64,000 bases of DNA from JAXHLG01 sp034522495 (GCA_034522495.1 JAXHLG010000002.1:1116001-1180000); one strand, 5' to 3'. Positions 24,983-34,089 are shown, numbered from the stretch's first letter. Notes: generated by a model not told the origin, from the sequence alone. A program made the numbers and translations.

Positions 24983-25192
24983 AGGAATTACGCGATTGCG
25001 CTTCTACAGCATCGAGAGTAAAGCAAGGCTTGGTTTTATGCGCACATTCCTTTTCATCTTGTGAAAATACACTTGAAAGAAAAACAATTTGCTTCTAAAA
25101 TCTTTTTTCGAACGAATGCAAAAACCAAGCCTTGCTTTACTCTCTTTAATAAAAATAATTTGGCAAGCAAGAAGCTTAACCGCGTAATTACT
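24983..25192. mobile_element. MITE-like element family B, copy B2 (210 bp)
   Basis: Nearly identical to B1 over its full length, with ends AGGAATTACGCG and CGCGTAATTACT. Flanks TAAACAC and AAAACAA share five of seven bases. The right end is 20 bases before the next start codon. Confidence 0.85.
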
Positions 25193-25211
25193 AAAACAAT
25201 TAATTATATAT

Positions 25212-25460
25212 ATGGAAGTCATTAAAATTTCCAACTTAAAAAGACCCGGGTGCGAAAAATACATAGCTCAAAAGTTGCGGGAGGCGGGAGCAAAAAACAT
25301 TGAAGTGGATTTTGAAAATAGCTTGGTTTTATTTGAAGGAGACAGAGAGATAGCTTCCCGGGTTTTAGCGGAAACCGGCCATCCAGAAGAAGGCATAATA
25401 AATAACGGCAACTGGATGAAAAGAACCAGATCCTATTTTCATTGCTTGATGAAAAAATAA
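25212..25460 (+). CDS. Small HMA-like ferredoxin-fold protein (82 aa)
   Basis: The residue pattern (VIKISNLKRPGCEKYIAQKL, then a VDFENSLVLFEG hairpin and a second helix REIASRVLAETGHP) resembles the beta-alpha-beta-beta-alpha-beta fold of heavy-metal-associated domains. The usual CxxC metal motif is missing; only one Cys is present near the loop. Metal transport is therefore doubtful. Its leader is almost entirely the end of MITE B2, so the promoter may lie in the element. Confidence 0.5.
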   Translation: MEVIKISNLKRPGCEKYIAQKLREAGAKNIEVDFENSLVLFEGDREIASRVLAETGHPEEGIINNGNWMKRTRSYFHCLMKK

Positions 25461-25674
25461 ATCTTGTTTGCTCAATCCTTGTTATAGTTCACTCTCGCCT
25501 GGTTTAAATTTTTGTGTATTATTTTTGCTTTTTAAGGAATGTATCATGAAGCGAGTATTATGTATAATGATAATTTTTAAAAAGTGAAATATTGTGTTAC
25601 AATGATAATAATCATTATTACAAAGCTTATTTAATAGGCTTTTTTTATTATAAATAACTAATATAAAATAAGTA

Positions 25675-26475
25675 ATGAAGAAAAAGGAAAGAAGAAAAAT
25701 TGTCCTTCTCTCTGTTGTCGCAATCGCCTTGGTTCTCTTGATATCGTTGGCTTTGCTGCTTATTTCCAGAACTCAAACAGAATTGAAAAGCACGGACAAC
25801 AGCAAAGAATATTTAACCCACCAAGAAAACGTTGAAGAGTTGCCGGTTGTTCCAGAAGATAAGCTGGAAGGGGAAAAATTAAATGAAGACGAAAAAGAAA
25901 ATGAAACAGCAGCGGAAAACAAACAGCAACCGGAAGCAAGCAATCTCCCCGATTCCCAAAAATCCGAAACAGAACCGGATAGCTCCGAGAAAGATAGCTT
26001 TATAAATTCCAAGCCGGTCTCCTGGGGACACCAGAAAATTTCTAAACGCGATATAGACACGATCGTTATCCACTCCTCTTACGACGCGCTCGGAAATGAA
26101 CCATACGACTTAGACGGCTTGTTGGAAGTGTACAGGCAATACGCAGTGGCGCCTCACTTTGTGATAGATAGAGAGGGCCGGGCTTATCAATTAGTTGAAC
26201 CAAGCGATTTAGCGTACCACGCCGGCGCGGGCGAAATGCCTGACGGCAGGCAAAGCATCAATGCTTTTTCTATCGGCGTTGAATTAATGAACACCAAAAC
26301 GGATGAATACACAGATAAACAATATAAAAACTTGAATAAGCTCCTAAGCTTGTTGGAAGAAAATCACGATATAGATTATATTTTAGGACATGAAGACATA
26401 GCGCCTGGAAGAAAAACCGACCCATGGAACTTTGATTGGAGTAAAGTGGAAAGCGAGAGTAGTATACACAAATAG
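25675..26475 (+). CDS. N-acetylmuramoyl-L-alanine amidase (Amidase_2/PGRP type)
   Basis: Cell-wall hydrolase cutting the bond between muramic acid and the peptide. It has 266 residues: a membrane anchor (about 8-30), an acidic low-complexity linker (about 35-110), then the catalytic domain. The zinc ligands are likely the His in IDTIVIHSS, the His in LGHEDIAPGRKTDP and the Asp of that same motif; APHFVIDREGRAYQLVE and NAFSIGVELMN complete the fold. Topology suggests an enzyme held on the outer face of the cytoplasmic membrane. The start has no Shine-Dalgarno sequence. The gene stands alone. Confidence 0.85.
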   Translation: MKKKERRKIVLLSVVAIALVLLISLALLLISRTQTELKSTDNSKEYLTHQENVEELPVVPEDKLEGEKLNEDEKENETAAENKQQPEASNLPDSQKSETEPDSSEKDSFINSKPVSWGHQKISKRDIDTIVIHSSYDALGNEPYDLDGLLEVYRQYAVAPHFVIDREGRAYQLVEPSDLAYHAGAGEMPDGRQSINAFSIGVELMNTKTDEYTDKQYKNLNKLLSLLEENHDIDYILGHEDIAPGRKTDPWNFDWSKVESESSIHK

Positions 26476-26720
26476 GATAAAGCACAATTCTAATCAAAAC
26501 ACAAAGCGCAAACTGTTTAAAAGTCAAAACGCAAAAGTCCCACCGCAAAGCGGGGTCCCGCTTTCATTAAAATTAAAAAGTTAGCGGGAAAAACGCAAAA
26601 CCGCAACTAAAAACTCAAAAGAAGATAGATTTTAATTTGCCTAACTTTCCGAAATCAACCAGAAACCACCTCTTTTGTCGGTACCATGTTTTTGGATTGC
26701 TTCTATGAGCATACTCAATT

Positions 26721-28133
26721 TTACTTTTCCTCTAATCTTTTTTCCAAGTAATTTTCCAGTTCTTTGATGCTGACCCTCTCCTGTTTCATCGTATCTCTGT
26801 CGCGGACTGTGACGTCGTTGTTTTTCAAGCTGTCAAAGTCGATAGTTACGCAGTAAGGCGTTCCGATTTCGTCCTGCCGGCGGTATCTTTTGCCGATATT
26901 TCCGTTATCGTCAAATTCACAGGCAAATTTTTCTTTTAATCCATCAAAGATTTCTTTAGCTTTACCCATAAGCTCCGACTTGTTTTTCAGCAGAGGAAAA
27001 ACAGCTACTTTGATGGGGGCCAATCTCTTGTCAAATTTCAGAACCACTCTTTCCTCACCATTTTCAAGTTTTTCTTCTGTATAAGCCTCATGAAGAAAAG
27101 CGAAAAAGGTTCTGTTGAGACCGGTAGAAGTTTCCAGTATATGAGGAATATATTTTTCATCTCTTCTAGTGTCATTATAGGTATGATCAACGCCTGAAAA
27201 TTTTGAATGCTGACTCAAATCCCAGTCGCCTCTTTGATGAATACCCTCCAGCTCCTTAAAGCCTCCCAAAGCTTCAAAGTTATATTCGATATCATAAGCC
27301 GCAGAAGCATAATGGGCCAGCTTGGCGTGCTTGTACCATTTCAAGTTTTCCTCTTTAATGCCGTATTCAACATACCAGTTCCATCTTTCTTTTTTCCATT
27401 CTTCATATTTTTCCTGCATTTCGTCCGGGTGGAGAAAATATTGCATTTCCATTTGTTCGAACTCTCTGGTTCTAAAAACGAACTGCCTGGCAACAATCTC
27501 ATTTCGAAAAGCTTTACCAATTTGAGCAATACCAAATGGCAATCGGACTCTGGAGGAATTCAAAACATTTTTGTAGTTCAAATAAATACCTCCGCAAGTC
27601 TCAGGTCTAAGATAAACAACATTTTCTTCAGTTAATTCATCTGTCGGAGACCCAAGATTAGACTTGACCATCAGAGAGAAGTTTTTCGCAGGGGTTAAGT
27701 TTAAGCTGCCGCATTGGGGACATTTTAACTCTTTTCCGCTTTCTTGAAGTTTTTTTATTTCCTTGTTTATTTCCTCAGCTGTCATCTTGTCCGCGTCTAC
27801 TCCAAACTCCTCCAAAAGATGGTCTGCTCTAATTCTATTCTTACATTCTTTGCAATCTATCTGAGGATCGTCAAATCCTTCTAGGTGTCCGCTGGCTTTC
27901 CAGGTAGTGGGATGCATAAAAATTCCAGAGTCCAGCCCGACCACGTCTTCCCTCATGTGAACTACATGCTTCCACCATTGTCTTGCAATGTTGTTTTTAA
28001 GTTCCACTCCAACCGGTCCATAATCGTAAACCGCGGCAAATCCTCCATAAATCTCCGAGGAAGGAAAAACAAACCCCCTTCTCTTGCATAGGGATACAAT
28101 TTTTTGCATCATGTCTTCTTTTTTCTCACTCAT
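26721..28133 (-). CDS. glyS: Glycyl-tRNA synthetase (single-chain, class II)
   Basis: Charges tRNA-Gly. It has 470 residues, the dimeric eukaryote/archaea-like type used by many bacteria lacking GlyQ/S. Class II motifs are visible: YGPVGVELKNNIARQWW near the start, RPETCGGIYLNYKNVL for motif 2 surroundings, FRNEIVARQFVFRTREFEQ, and motif 3-like ETSTGLNRTFFAFL; a zinc module is formed by CKECKNR and CPQCGS. The C-terminal anticodon domain ends the protein. The start is AT-rich without a Shine-Dalgarno sequence. A glycine T-box leader lies directly upstream (28266-28440), so expression should rise when uncharged tRNA-Gly accumulates. Confidence 0.95.
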   Translation of the reverse strand: MSEKKEDMMQKIVSLCKRRGFVFPSSEIYGGFAAVYDYGPVGVELKNNIARQWWKHVVHMREDVVGLDSGIFMHPTTWKASGHLEGFDDPQIDCKECKNRIRADHLLEEFGVDADKMTAEEINKEIKKLQESGKELKCPQCGSLNLTPAKNFSLMVKSNLGSPTDELTEENVVYLRPETCGGIYLNYKNVLNSSRVRLPFGIAQIGKAFRNEIVARQFVFRTREFEQMEMQYFLHPDEMQEKYEEWKKERWNWYVEYGIKEENLKWYKHAKLAHYASAAYDIEYNFEALGGFKELEGIHQRGDWDLSQHSKFSGVDHTYNDTRRDEKYIPHILETSTGLNRTFFAFLHEAYTEEKLENGEERVVLKFDKRLAPIKVAVFPLLKNKSELMGKAKEIFDGLKEKFACEFDDNGNIGKRYRRQDEIGTPYCVTIDFDSLKNNDVTVRDRDTMKQERVSIKELENYLEKRLEEK

Positions 28134-28265
28134 AATATTGAGTTAATTATTAATTATTTTTTTGATTAATAGCTCTATTGCTTTATCTTTATATTGCTTT
28201 AGATTTTACATACCAAAATTTGAAAATTTTAGAGGTGATAAATCGACAATCGAAAATCTGAAATC

Positions 28266-28440
28266 GTAAATAAAAAATAAACCCCGTTCCCGCAACCCAA
28301 GCTCAAAGTCGTCTTGAATTGCCGGAACGAGGTTTTCCCCGCGGTTCCATCCGGCTTTTCCGGCTCGAGGCCGGAACGCCTTTTTTGATTCGATCCTTCT
28401 TGCAGAGGATGCCAACCCTCAAGATCAAATCTCCTTACAG
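28266..28440 (-). promoter_or_regulatory. Glycine T-box riboswitch controlling glyS
   Basis: Read on the minus strand. Stem I (28431-28387) is only about 45 bases: GATTTGATC pairs with GATCGAATC, and a GGC (28413-28411) followed by A sits in the loop as a likely glycine specifier. A perfect seven-pair hairpin follows (28376-28358, TTCCGGC and GCCGGAA; stem III position). The antiterminator has GCCGGA pairing with TCCGGC, the seven-base bulge TGGAACC (28349-28343), and GCGGGG pairing with CCTCGT. TGGA in the bulge fits the TCCA end of tRNA-Gly. The competing terminator uses AACCTCGTTCC and GGAACGGGGTTT followed by T-rich sequence to 28271. The mutually exclusive structures support transcription control. 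Confidence 0.85.
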
Positions 28441-28444
28441 CCAA

Positions 28445-28472
28445 ATTGTATAACAAATCATTTTTTTGTCAA
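28445..28472 (-). promoter_or_regulatory. Promoter of the T-box/glyS transcript
   Basis: On the minus strand TTGACA (28472-28467), a 16-base spacer, and TACAAT (28450-28445). Transcription would begin just before stem I of the T-box. Confidence 0.75.
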
Positions 28473-28523
28473 GCGCCGCCGGTTTTTCCGGCCGAGACAG
28501 TCCTCGCTTGTTGCATTGCGATT

Positions 28524-28590
28524 TTACGCACCGCTTTAAAAATAGGAATATTTTACCTTATTTGCCCCGCAATGCGGAGCAGACCCTGCT
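28524..28590. repeat. Repeat family D, partial copy D3
   Basis: GCACCGCTTTAAAAATA through TTTTACCTTATTTGCCCCGC matches the corresponding part of D1 and D2. Behind it are short hairpins with GGAGGTT/AACCTCC motifs. The interval 28473-28730 has no gene. Confidence 0.65.
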
Positions 28591-28730
28591 TAATAAATCA
28601 ATCCCTGAATTTTATGATTATCAGGGTTTGCGGAGCCGAGGCTCAGCCTCTTTAAGGAGTCTGAACCTCCACTGGAGGTTTCTAAATACGACAAACTGCA
28701 GTATGGCGTATTTAACGGGGATAAAAATGC

Positions 28731-29123
28731 CTACTGAAGAGGCTTGATGCCGGCGGATCGGTCTTCTGATAGAACATCGCCGCCTTGGCTGGAAACGCCT
28801 TCCTTGTTTATTTTTTCCGGCTTGAAGTAACTCCTGCTATCATCTATCTCGGGCGGATTTTGGAATCGGCTGTTTAATGCCTCTATTTTGTCGTTCACTC
28901 TTTCTATTCTTTTTATTTTTTCCTCATAACTTCTCTTGCTTTGAGAAACCTCGTTGATAACTTCCTGGCTCGGCTCCGGGTTCAAAATGCAATCCCGCCA
29001 AGTTTGAACGGAGAAACCCAGAATAATAAGAAAGAAAAGGATAGTGAAAAGCCATCCTTTTTTCCTAAGGAATCTCAAAATTTTGTTTAGCCTAATGAAT
29101 GCCGAAAAATCATTTATTTTCAT
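28731..29123 (-). CDS. Small membrane-anchored protein of the pilus cluster
   Basis: The protein has 130 residues with a basic N-terminus, one membrane helix (about 24-45) and a charged helical and disordered extracellular part (KRSYEEKIKRIERVNDKI). It overlaps the pilO stop by 14 bases, so it is translated with the pilus operon. By position it could stand in for PilP, the lipoprotein partner of PilO, but it lacks a lipobox and I see no sequence match. It is the last gene of the operon. Confidence 0.6.
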   Translation of the reverse strand: MKINDFSAFIRLNKILRFLRKKGWLFTILFFLIILGFSVQTWRDCILNPEPSQEVINEVSQSKRSYEEKIKRIERVNDKIEALNSRFQNPPEIDDSRSYFKPEKINKEGVSSQGGDVLSEDRSAGIKPLQ

Positions 29124-29706
29124 CCTTCTTCATTAAAAATGAAAGCATAATCTCGCTTCTTACCAGCTCCCCGCCGGTGTCAAAATCAATTGTGTCTCCC
29201 TCTTTCCTCTCTTCAAGCGAATATTTATCCAACTCAACCGAATCCAATTTCACCAGCCTGTTTATGTTCTCCAGCTTATACAAATAATCCATATAGTTTT
29301 GAAAAGTTCCCTTGATGTTGATTTTCAAAAAAACGCTTTCATAACCCTCCTGGCTGTCTTCCTTTTTTTTGTTCTTTTTATCAAGAGAATTAATGCTGAT
29401 AGAGAGTCCTTGCGCTTCAGCCAAATTTTCCAATTCCTGGATCAGCCGGATTTCCTCTCCTTCCGTGATAAAAACTTCATCGATTTTTTCCTTGTTTTCC
29501 TTCAGAAAAGCCAGGTCTTTCTTATACTCTCCCGCCCGGGTGCTTTCTTTTCTGAGATGTTCGGCCATCAATTGCTTTTTGACCATCTCGTCTTTTTTGG
29601 AATAGACTCTTTCCCTCAAGGGAAGAATAACAAAAACCGCCAGCGCCGAAGCCGAAGCCGCGCATGAAAACAAGATTATCCAAATTTTTTTGTTTTTCCA
29701 AATCAT
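29110..29706 (-). CDS. pilO: Type IV pilus alignment protein PilO-like
   Basis: The protein has 198 residues: short cytoplasmic tail, one membrane segment (about 7-28), a coiled coil (about 35-80), then a ferredoxin-like domain (about 80-190; LIQELENLAEAQGLSISINS, later FQNYMDYLYKLENINRLVKL). This is the PilO layout. PilO pairs with PilN and links the cytoplasmic PilM to the pilus machine. Its position after pilM and pilN, 150 bases downstream of pilN on the same strand, supports the call. Confidence 0.8.
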   Translation of the reverse strand: MIWKNKKIWIILFSCAASASALAVFVILPLRERVYSKKDEMVKKQLMAEHLRKESTRAGEYKKDLAFLKENKEKIDEVFITEGEEIRLIQELENLAEAQGLSISINSLDKKNKKKEDSQEGYESVFLKINIKGTFQNYMDYLYKLENINRLVKLDSVELDKYSLEERKEGDTIDFDTGGELVRSEIMLSFLMKKDENK

Positions 29707-29788
29707 AAAAACAAGATTATTCTTACTTTTTAAGATTAAGCGGCTTTTCAGCGCATCTTCTAATCTTGAAAGTATTTAGATGTATTAT

Positions 29789-29815
29789 GGGACTGCTTCC
29801 AAACATGATTCCTGA
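29789..29815. repeat. Lone end of family A
   Basis: GGGACTGCTTCCAAACAT matches the terminal repeat of family A with two changes, but no second end is seen. It lies between pilN and pilO. Confidence 0.5.
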
Positions 29816-29856
29816 TACATACTCCAATTATTTTAGGCTGGATAAATCCAATCCGC

Positions 29857-30396
29857 CTATTCCCCTTTGTGCTTCAAATTTATATTAAAATTGATGTTTT
29901 CCTTGGAAGTAAAACTGGAAATGGGAATTTTTACTTGACTGAATTTATCGCTTTCCTTCAAAGCTTTCTCCAACTCCACCAGTTGATTCCTTTTTTCGGC
30001 AAATCCTTCCAGCGCCACTTCCTCTCCGGAGATCTTTAAGTCCGAATAATAGACTCCTTCGGGGAGCAGCCGGCCTAAATCGTTAATGACATTCCAAAAA
30101 TGGGGCTGGGAAGAAATGTTCTTGTCCGCCACTCCGGCTTTTTGGTAGTAATCATTTACCGAATTTTCCGCTTCTCGGATGGTTTTGTTGTAACTGCTGC
30201 TCCGGGCTTTTTCCATATCTTGGCTAAATGAGTCCTTCTGAATGTCAATCACCCAGGTAGAAGAATAGAGGAATCCCGCGAAAACCAGTATTGCCAATAC
30301 CGCCGAAATACCGACATTCAAAAACCACCCGGCCCACTTATCGGCCTTTAGTTTGCTTTTTCTTTCCTTCGGCAATAAATTAATCGTAATTCTCAT
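29857..30396 (-). CDS. pilN: Type IV pilus assembly protein PilN-like
   Basis: The protein has 179 residues. It opens MRITINLLPKERKSK, matching the conserved INLLP motif that docks into PilM, followed by a membrane helix (about 25-50), a coiled region and a small alpha/beta domain (about 95-175, LLPEGVYYSDLKISGEEVAL). It overlaps pilM by 17 bases. It is part of the inner-membrane platform of type IV pili or a related pseudopilus. Confidence 0.85.
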   Translation of the reverse strand: MRITINLLPKERKSKLKADKWAGWFLNVGISAVLAILVFAGFLYSSTWVIDIQKDSFSQDMEKARSSSYNKTIREAENSVNDYYQKAGVADKNISSQPHFWNVINDLGRLLPEGVYYSDLKISGEEVALEGFAEKRNQLVELEKALKESDKFSQVKIPISSFTSKENINFNINLKHKGE

Positions 30397-31468
30397 GGTC
30401 TCGAGCCCTTAAAGATAAGCCTATAACCGTAGAAAAGCCTTGGGAATCTTGTTTGGAAATGGGAGGAATATTGTTTTTAAAACCGAATTCCACCCAAGGA
30501 TCGGCCAAAACCACCTTTTGGCTGAGCTTGGAGGAGAGGTAAGCGTCCAATCCTTTCAAATTGCTCCCTCCGCCGGTTAAAATCACTTTCTTGATTTCTT
30601 TGTTCTTCTGGTCTTTCCAAAGGTTTTCTCTAAAAAACTCCGTTGTCTTGGAAACATCCTGTATAAGCGTTTCCAGCACCGGCTTGAATACTTCTCCGGC
30701 CTCCTCCTTTTCTTTTTTGGTTTTCCCCAGGCCGGTTTTTATCTTATAGCTTTCCGCTTTTTCAAAACTGGTTCCGAAGTGTTTCACCGCAACATCGGTA
30801 AACATCTTTCCGCACACGGCGCTGTTGGCCGTAAAAATCGGCGCTTGCCCTTTATGTATGGCGAAGTTGCTATAGTCCATTCCAATATCGATAATCAAGG
30901 AGAAGTCTTTTTCTCCGGAAGCCACAATGCTTCTTCCATTAGCCACCGACTCCGGCTCCAGAGCGACTACCGGGTAGCCGGCTTTGTCAAAAACCTCCAA
31001 ATAGTTGTCCACTATCTTTTTGGGAACCGCCATTACCAGCACTTCCATCTCTTTCTTTTTCTTTTTCAGTATTTGCCAATCATAATAAACATTATCAACG
31101 GAAATGGGAATGTTGGACTCCGTTTCCCATTTTACACTCTCCTCCGCTTCGCTTTCCTTCATCAAAGGAATTTCAATTACTCTGGTAAATACCTTGGCTT
31201 CAGGAATGGAAAGCACAATATTGCGTCCTTTGAACGTTCCTTTGGCTTCAGCCAAAGCTTCCTTGAATAGCTGTTTAAAATCTTCCGGCTTTTTGATCTC
31301 GCAGGAGTCTATAACTCCTTTGGGTATTTTTTTGCCTTTCCATCCCGCCACCTTTCTATTTCCTCCTGCCGCGCTTATCTGCATTATTTTCAAAACGGAA
31401 TTGCTAAAATCGACCCCGAACGATTTGGGCTTAGAGATAATGTTTATGCTGTCGAACAACCCTCCCAT
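30380..31468 (-). CDS. pilM: Type IV pilus assembly ATPase-fold protein PilM
   Basis: Actin-like cytoplasmic protein of the pilus platform. I prefer ATG 31468 (MGGLFDSINII), giving 362 residues, because the 17 residues before it overlap the upstream gene and are not family-like. Actin-fold motifs are visible: FGVDFSNSVLKIMQI (phosphate 1), LIIDIGMDYSNFAI (phosphate 2), and ILTGGGSNLKGLDAYLS (adenosine). It binds the N-terminus of PilN. It sits between the pilin-like gene and pilN with overlaps on both sides. No Shine-Dalgarno sequence is seen. Confidence 0.9.
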   Translation of the reverse strand: MGGLFDSINIISKPKSFGVDFSNSVLKIMQISAAGGNRKVAGWKGKKIPKGVIDSCEIKKPEDFKQLFKEALAEAKGTFKGRNIVLSIPEAKVFTRVIEIPLMKESEAEESVKWETESNIPISVDNVYYDWQILKKKKKEMEVLVMAVPKKIVDNYLEVFDKAGYPVVALEPESVANGRSIVASGEKDFSLIIDIGMDYSNFAIHKGQAPIFTANSAVCGKMFTDVAVKHFGTSFEKAESYKIKTGLGKTKKEKEEAGEVFKPVLETLIQDVSKTTEFFRENLWKDQKNKEIKKVILTGGGSNLKGLDAYLSSKLSQKVVLADPWVEFGFKNNIPPISKQDSQGFSTVIGLSLRARDHENYD

Positions 31469-31500
31469 TTTTGTTTTTGGATTAAATTTTAGGGATTTCC

Positions 31501-32988
31501 TTATTTCAAATCCTGCCAAAGATCGAGTTCATAAACGGTTCCAGTCGGGAAATACGGAGGAGGAAAGTATTTCAAATTATTATCAAAATACAAATTTCTG
31601 ATGTCATAACCGGTTCCGTCGGTCCAGGCAAAACCGTACCTTTCATTGGTGGCAATAGAGCCATAAACAGTAATTTCATCCCGCCAGACAGTAGACCCGA
31701 GCCCGGAACTATAATAGTTTCTTCCCACTCTCCCTTTCTGAGCCAGCAAAGCCGCGTTTATTTCCAGTTCGTTTTCCGAATAGAGGCCGACCGAGATATC
31801 ATTTTCCGCAATTAACCCAATTATATCATCTCCGTTTTTGTTTGTATATGTCAGATCATTATTTAAATAAATATCCGGATCAAAATAGGAATTCAGCTTG
31901 GCCGCGGCAATGGTTATCCTGGCCGTATCTATTTCGCCGTCCACCCAAACATGATTGTTAGCATAAATCAGCCCGTTTGCGGGAATATCAAAAACCTCCG
32001 CGTCAGTTTCCTCATTTATCCTATAGCTTTCAACATCCCAGGGACGATCAGCTCCTCCATAATCCAAAACTCTTCTGACTTCCACTTTGTCATCGGCCCT
32101 AAGCGTGAAATGATATCCCTCCACTTCCTTTTCCACCATATTGCACTGGTGGCTCCACACGGGCGGAGGAGCACCCACGAACGTCCAGCCGCATTCTTCC
32201 TTCTCATAAGTATCCTCATCGAAAAACAATCCGCTCGCTTGAGCCTCTTCCTTGATCAGCGTCAAGTCCGAAGTTACGCTGTTGAAGTCATGAATCGGCA
32301 CCGGATACTCTTTGCCGGCAAGAAAAACCTCGTCTTCGTTGGACTGGGAAGTCCAAACTCCCGGCTTGTATGAGTTGGTATCCGGATCATAATACTCCTC
32401 CACGGAACTGGTAACCTTATTGTTAGCTGTCCCGTCAAACCGAATACCGTTGTTGGAGTGAATCGGCCCGTAAACACTAGTGCCCTCTCCGAATCTCATC
32501 ACATCATTGGCCAAAACCGAATACTCGCTCCAAGAAGGCCTCCGGAAGCGCACCTTCACTTTCTTGACGATATCGGGGTGGCGGTAAGTCCATCCGGAGG
32601 ATACGGCGTCCACGATGGTGGAATGAGGATCCGGAGGAGTTACCTCTATTTTATATTTTCCGACCGGGTTGCCTTCCAGATCTTCCACTTCATGCTCATA
32701 GGGAGACCCAACCCCTACCGGAGATCCGTTCTGCCAAAAGTCTTGAATTTGCTGGGGATTTTTTCCGTCCAGGTTGTGCGCCAGGTACCATTTATAATAA
32801 TATATGCCCTGTTCGGCATGCTGCAAAGCTCTCTGCTCGGAAACCTCGTTGGAACTTCTCCTCTGGCTGGAAGCAACAAAAATGGCCAGGCTGGTCAGCA
32901 AAGTTACGGCGATGGAAGCCGCTATCAACACATATGCCGAAATAGCCCCCTTATTGCATAATCCGGATCTGTTGTTTTTGCTGTTCAA
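31501..32988 (-). CDS. Pilus-associated surface protein (PilX/DUF4900-like)
   Basis: The protein has 495 residues with an N-terminal membrane helix (about 16-42, AYVLIAASIAVTLLTSLAIF) followed by QRALQHAEQGIYYYKWYLA, the usual head of PilX/PilW-like minor pilins and pilus tip proteins. The rest is a large extracellular beta-rich region with a solenoid feel (GPIHSNNGIRFDGT, NGLIYANNHVWVDGEIDTA, IGLIAENDISVGLY), as in DUF4900 proteins. It is first in the pilus operon. It probably forms or decorates the pilus tip. Two Cys-containing stretches lie mid-protein. Confidence 0.7.
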   Translation of the reverse strand: MNSKNNRSGLCNKGAISAYVLIAASIAVTLLTSLAIFVASSQRRSSNEVSEQRALQHAEQGIYYYKWYLAHNLDGKNPQQIQDFWQNGSPVGVGSPYEHEVEDLEGNPVGKYKIEVTPPDPHSTIVDAVSSGWTYRHPDIVKKVKVRFRRPSWSEYSVLANDVMRFGEGTSVYGPIHSNNGIRFDGTANNKVTSSVEEYYDPDTNSYKPGVWTSQSNEDEVFLAGKEYPVPIHDFNSVTSDLTLIKEEAQASGLFFDEDTYEKEECGWTFVGAPPPVWSHQCNMVEKEVEGYHFTLRADDKVEVRRVLDYGGADRPWDVESYRINEETDAEVFDIPANGLIYANNHVWVDGEIDTARITIAAAKLNSYFDPDIYLNNDLTYTNKNGDDIIGLIAENDISVGLYSENELEINAALLAQKGRVGRNYYSSGLGSTVWRDEITVYGSIATNERYGFAWTDGTGYDIRNLYFDNNLKYFPPPYFPTGTVYELDLWQDLK

Positions 32989-33095
32989 TTTTTCTTTTTA
33001 ATTTTCGTACTTTTATTTTAACACATGGGCGAATTATATCAAAGATTACAAAAAATCATATTAACATCTTAACATTTTTTGAAATTCCTATACGA

Positions 33096-33168
33096 TGAAT
33101 TACGCGAATGCGCTCCGGCAACACCGAGAGCAAAACAAGGCTTGGTTTTATGCGCACATTTCTTGTTG
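33096..33168. repeat. Family B fragment B5
   Basis: It begins TGAATTACGCGAATGCG and runs to TTTTATGCGCACATT, matching the left third of B1, and then diverges. It is a truncated copy. The interval 32989-33326 holds nothing else recognisable. Confidence 0.65.
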
Positions 33169-33326
33169 AATTGAAAATGGTAATGAGTTATCTATTTGTA
33201 ATTTGCAAATTGTAATTTGTGTTTTGTTTGTTGATTGGGCATTGTGTTTTGTCTATTTCTGCAATCTACCGTTGAACACTATTTTCAATAATCAACTTCA
33301 GCAAGTGGAAAATTACAGTCAAGATT

Positions 33327-33779
33327 CTACTCCAATTCCATTATCTCATAATCAATCTTCTTGCCGTTGGGGAGATTCGCTTCTACCTTTTCGCCTTTCT
33401 TTTTGCCTAGGAAAGATTTTCCGATAGGAGATTCGTTGGATATTTTGCCTTGCCCGGGATCCGCTTCGCCTGCTCCCACTATATGAAATTCCATTATTTT
33501 GCCGCCATTTTTAACTTTAACCTTGGATCCAATCTCCACTTCTCCGTTTTCGCCTCTTTTATCCACTACCTTGTAAGTGCGGATGGCGTTTTCCAAATAC
33601 ATAATTCGGGATTCATTTTCCCTTTGCTGTCTTTTGGCCTCGGCGTATTCGGCGTTCTCCTTCAAGTCGCCCTGTTCTTTGGCCTCCTTGATGTCCTGAG
33701 CGATATCCCTTCTCATTTTTTTTCTCTCTTCCAGCTCCTCTTTTATCTTCCGGGCCCCTTCTTGAGTTAGATACTTCAT
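33327..33779 (-). CDS. greA: Transcription elongation factor GreA
   Basis: Rescues stalled RNA polymerase by stimulating transcript cleavage. I use ATG 33779 (MKYLTQEGARKIKEEL), giving 150 residues; the longer frame adds 20 non-conserved residues. The N-terminal coiled coil includes the acidic tip (AEYAEAKRQQRENESRI), and the C-terminal FKBP-like domain includes ESPIGKSFLGKKKGEKVE. The leader is AT-rich without a Shine-Dalgarno sequence. Family C element C2 lies 82 bases upstream. Confidence 0.92.
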   Translation of the reverse strand: MKYLTQEGARKIKEELEERKKMRRDIAQDIKEAKEQGDLKENAEYAEAKRQQRENESRIMYLENAIRTYKVVDKRGENGEVEIGSKVKVKNGGKIMEFHIVGAGEADPGQGKISNESPIGKSFLGKKKGEKVEANLPNGKKIDYEIMELE

Positions 33780-33860
33780 TTTTCTGTTTTTTAATAATTT
33801 ATAGCTTGCCAAGCAAGATAGGAAGGCCGCTTGCCTCAAGCGGCCGAATTTAATAAATAA

Positions 33861-34023
33861 GAAACCACTGAAAAATTGATTATTTTGACATTTTTGTCAT
33901 TCTGAATGCCACCGCTATAGCGGGGTGCCGCTTAAGCGGCAAAAATCAGAATCTCTTTGCTAAGCCTTTTTTGATAATCATTAGATTCTAAACAATTTCA
34001 GAATGCCATTCTTAAGTGGTTTC
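33861..34023. mobile_element. MITE-like element family C, copy C2
   Basis: Ends GAAACCACTGAAAAATTG and CATTCTTAAGTGGTTTC. The interior GTCATTCTGAATGCC, GCGGGGTGCCGCTTAAGCGG and AGAATCTCTTTGCTAAGCC matches C4 closely. It is 82 bases upstream of greA. Confidence 0.8.
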
Positions 34024-34089
34024 AAATAAAGTAAGAAAATCTTAGCGTATAAGAGATTCCGTGTCAATGTTTTTTTAATATTTTATTTC

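Noticed and set aside
25004..25264. 86-residue minus-strand frame
   Set aside because: It lies across MITE B2, whose copies elsewhere do not keep a frame.
28206..28456. Two minus-strand frames of 69-75 residues upstream of glyS
   Set aside because: They read through the T-box stems and terminator; the RNA structure explains the sequence better.
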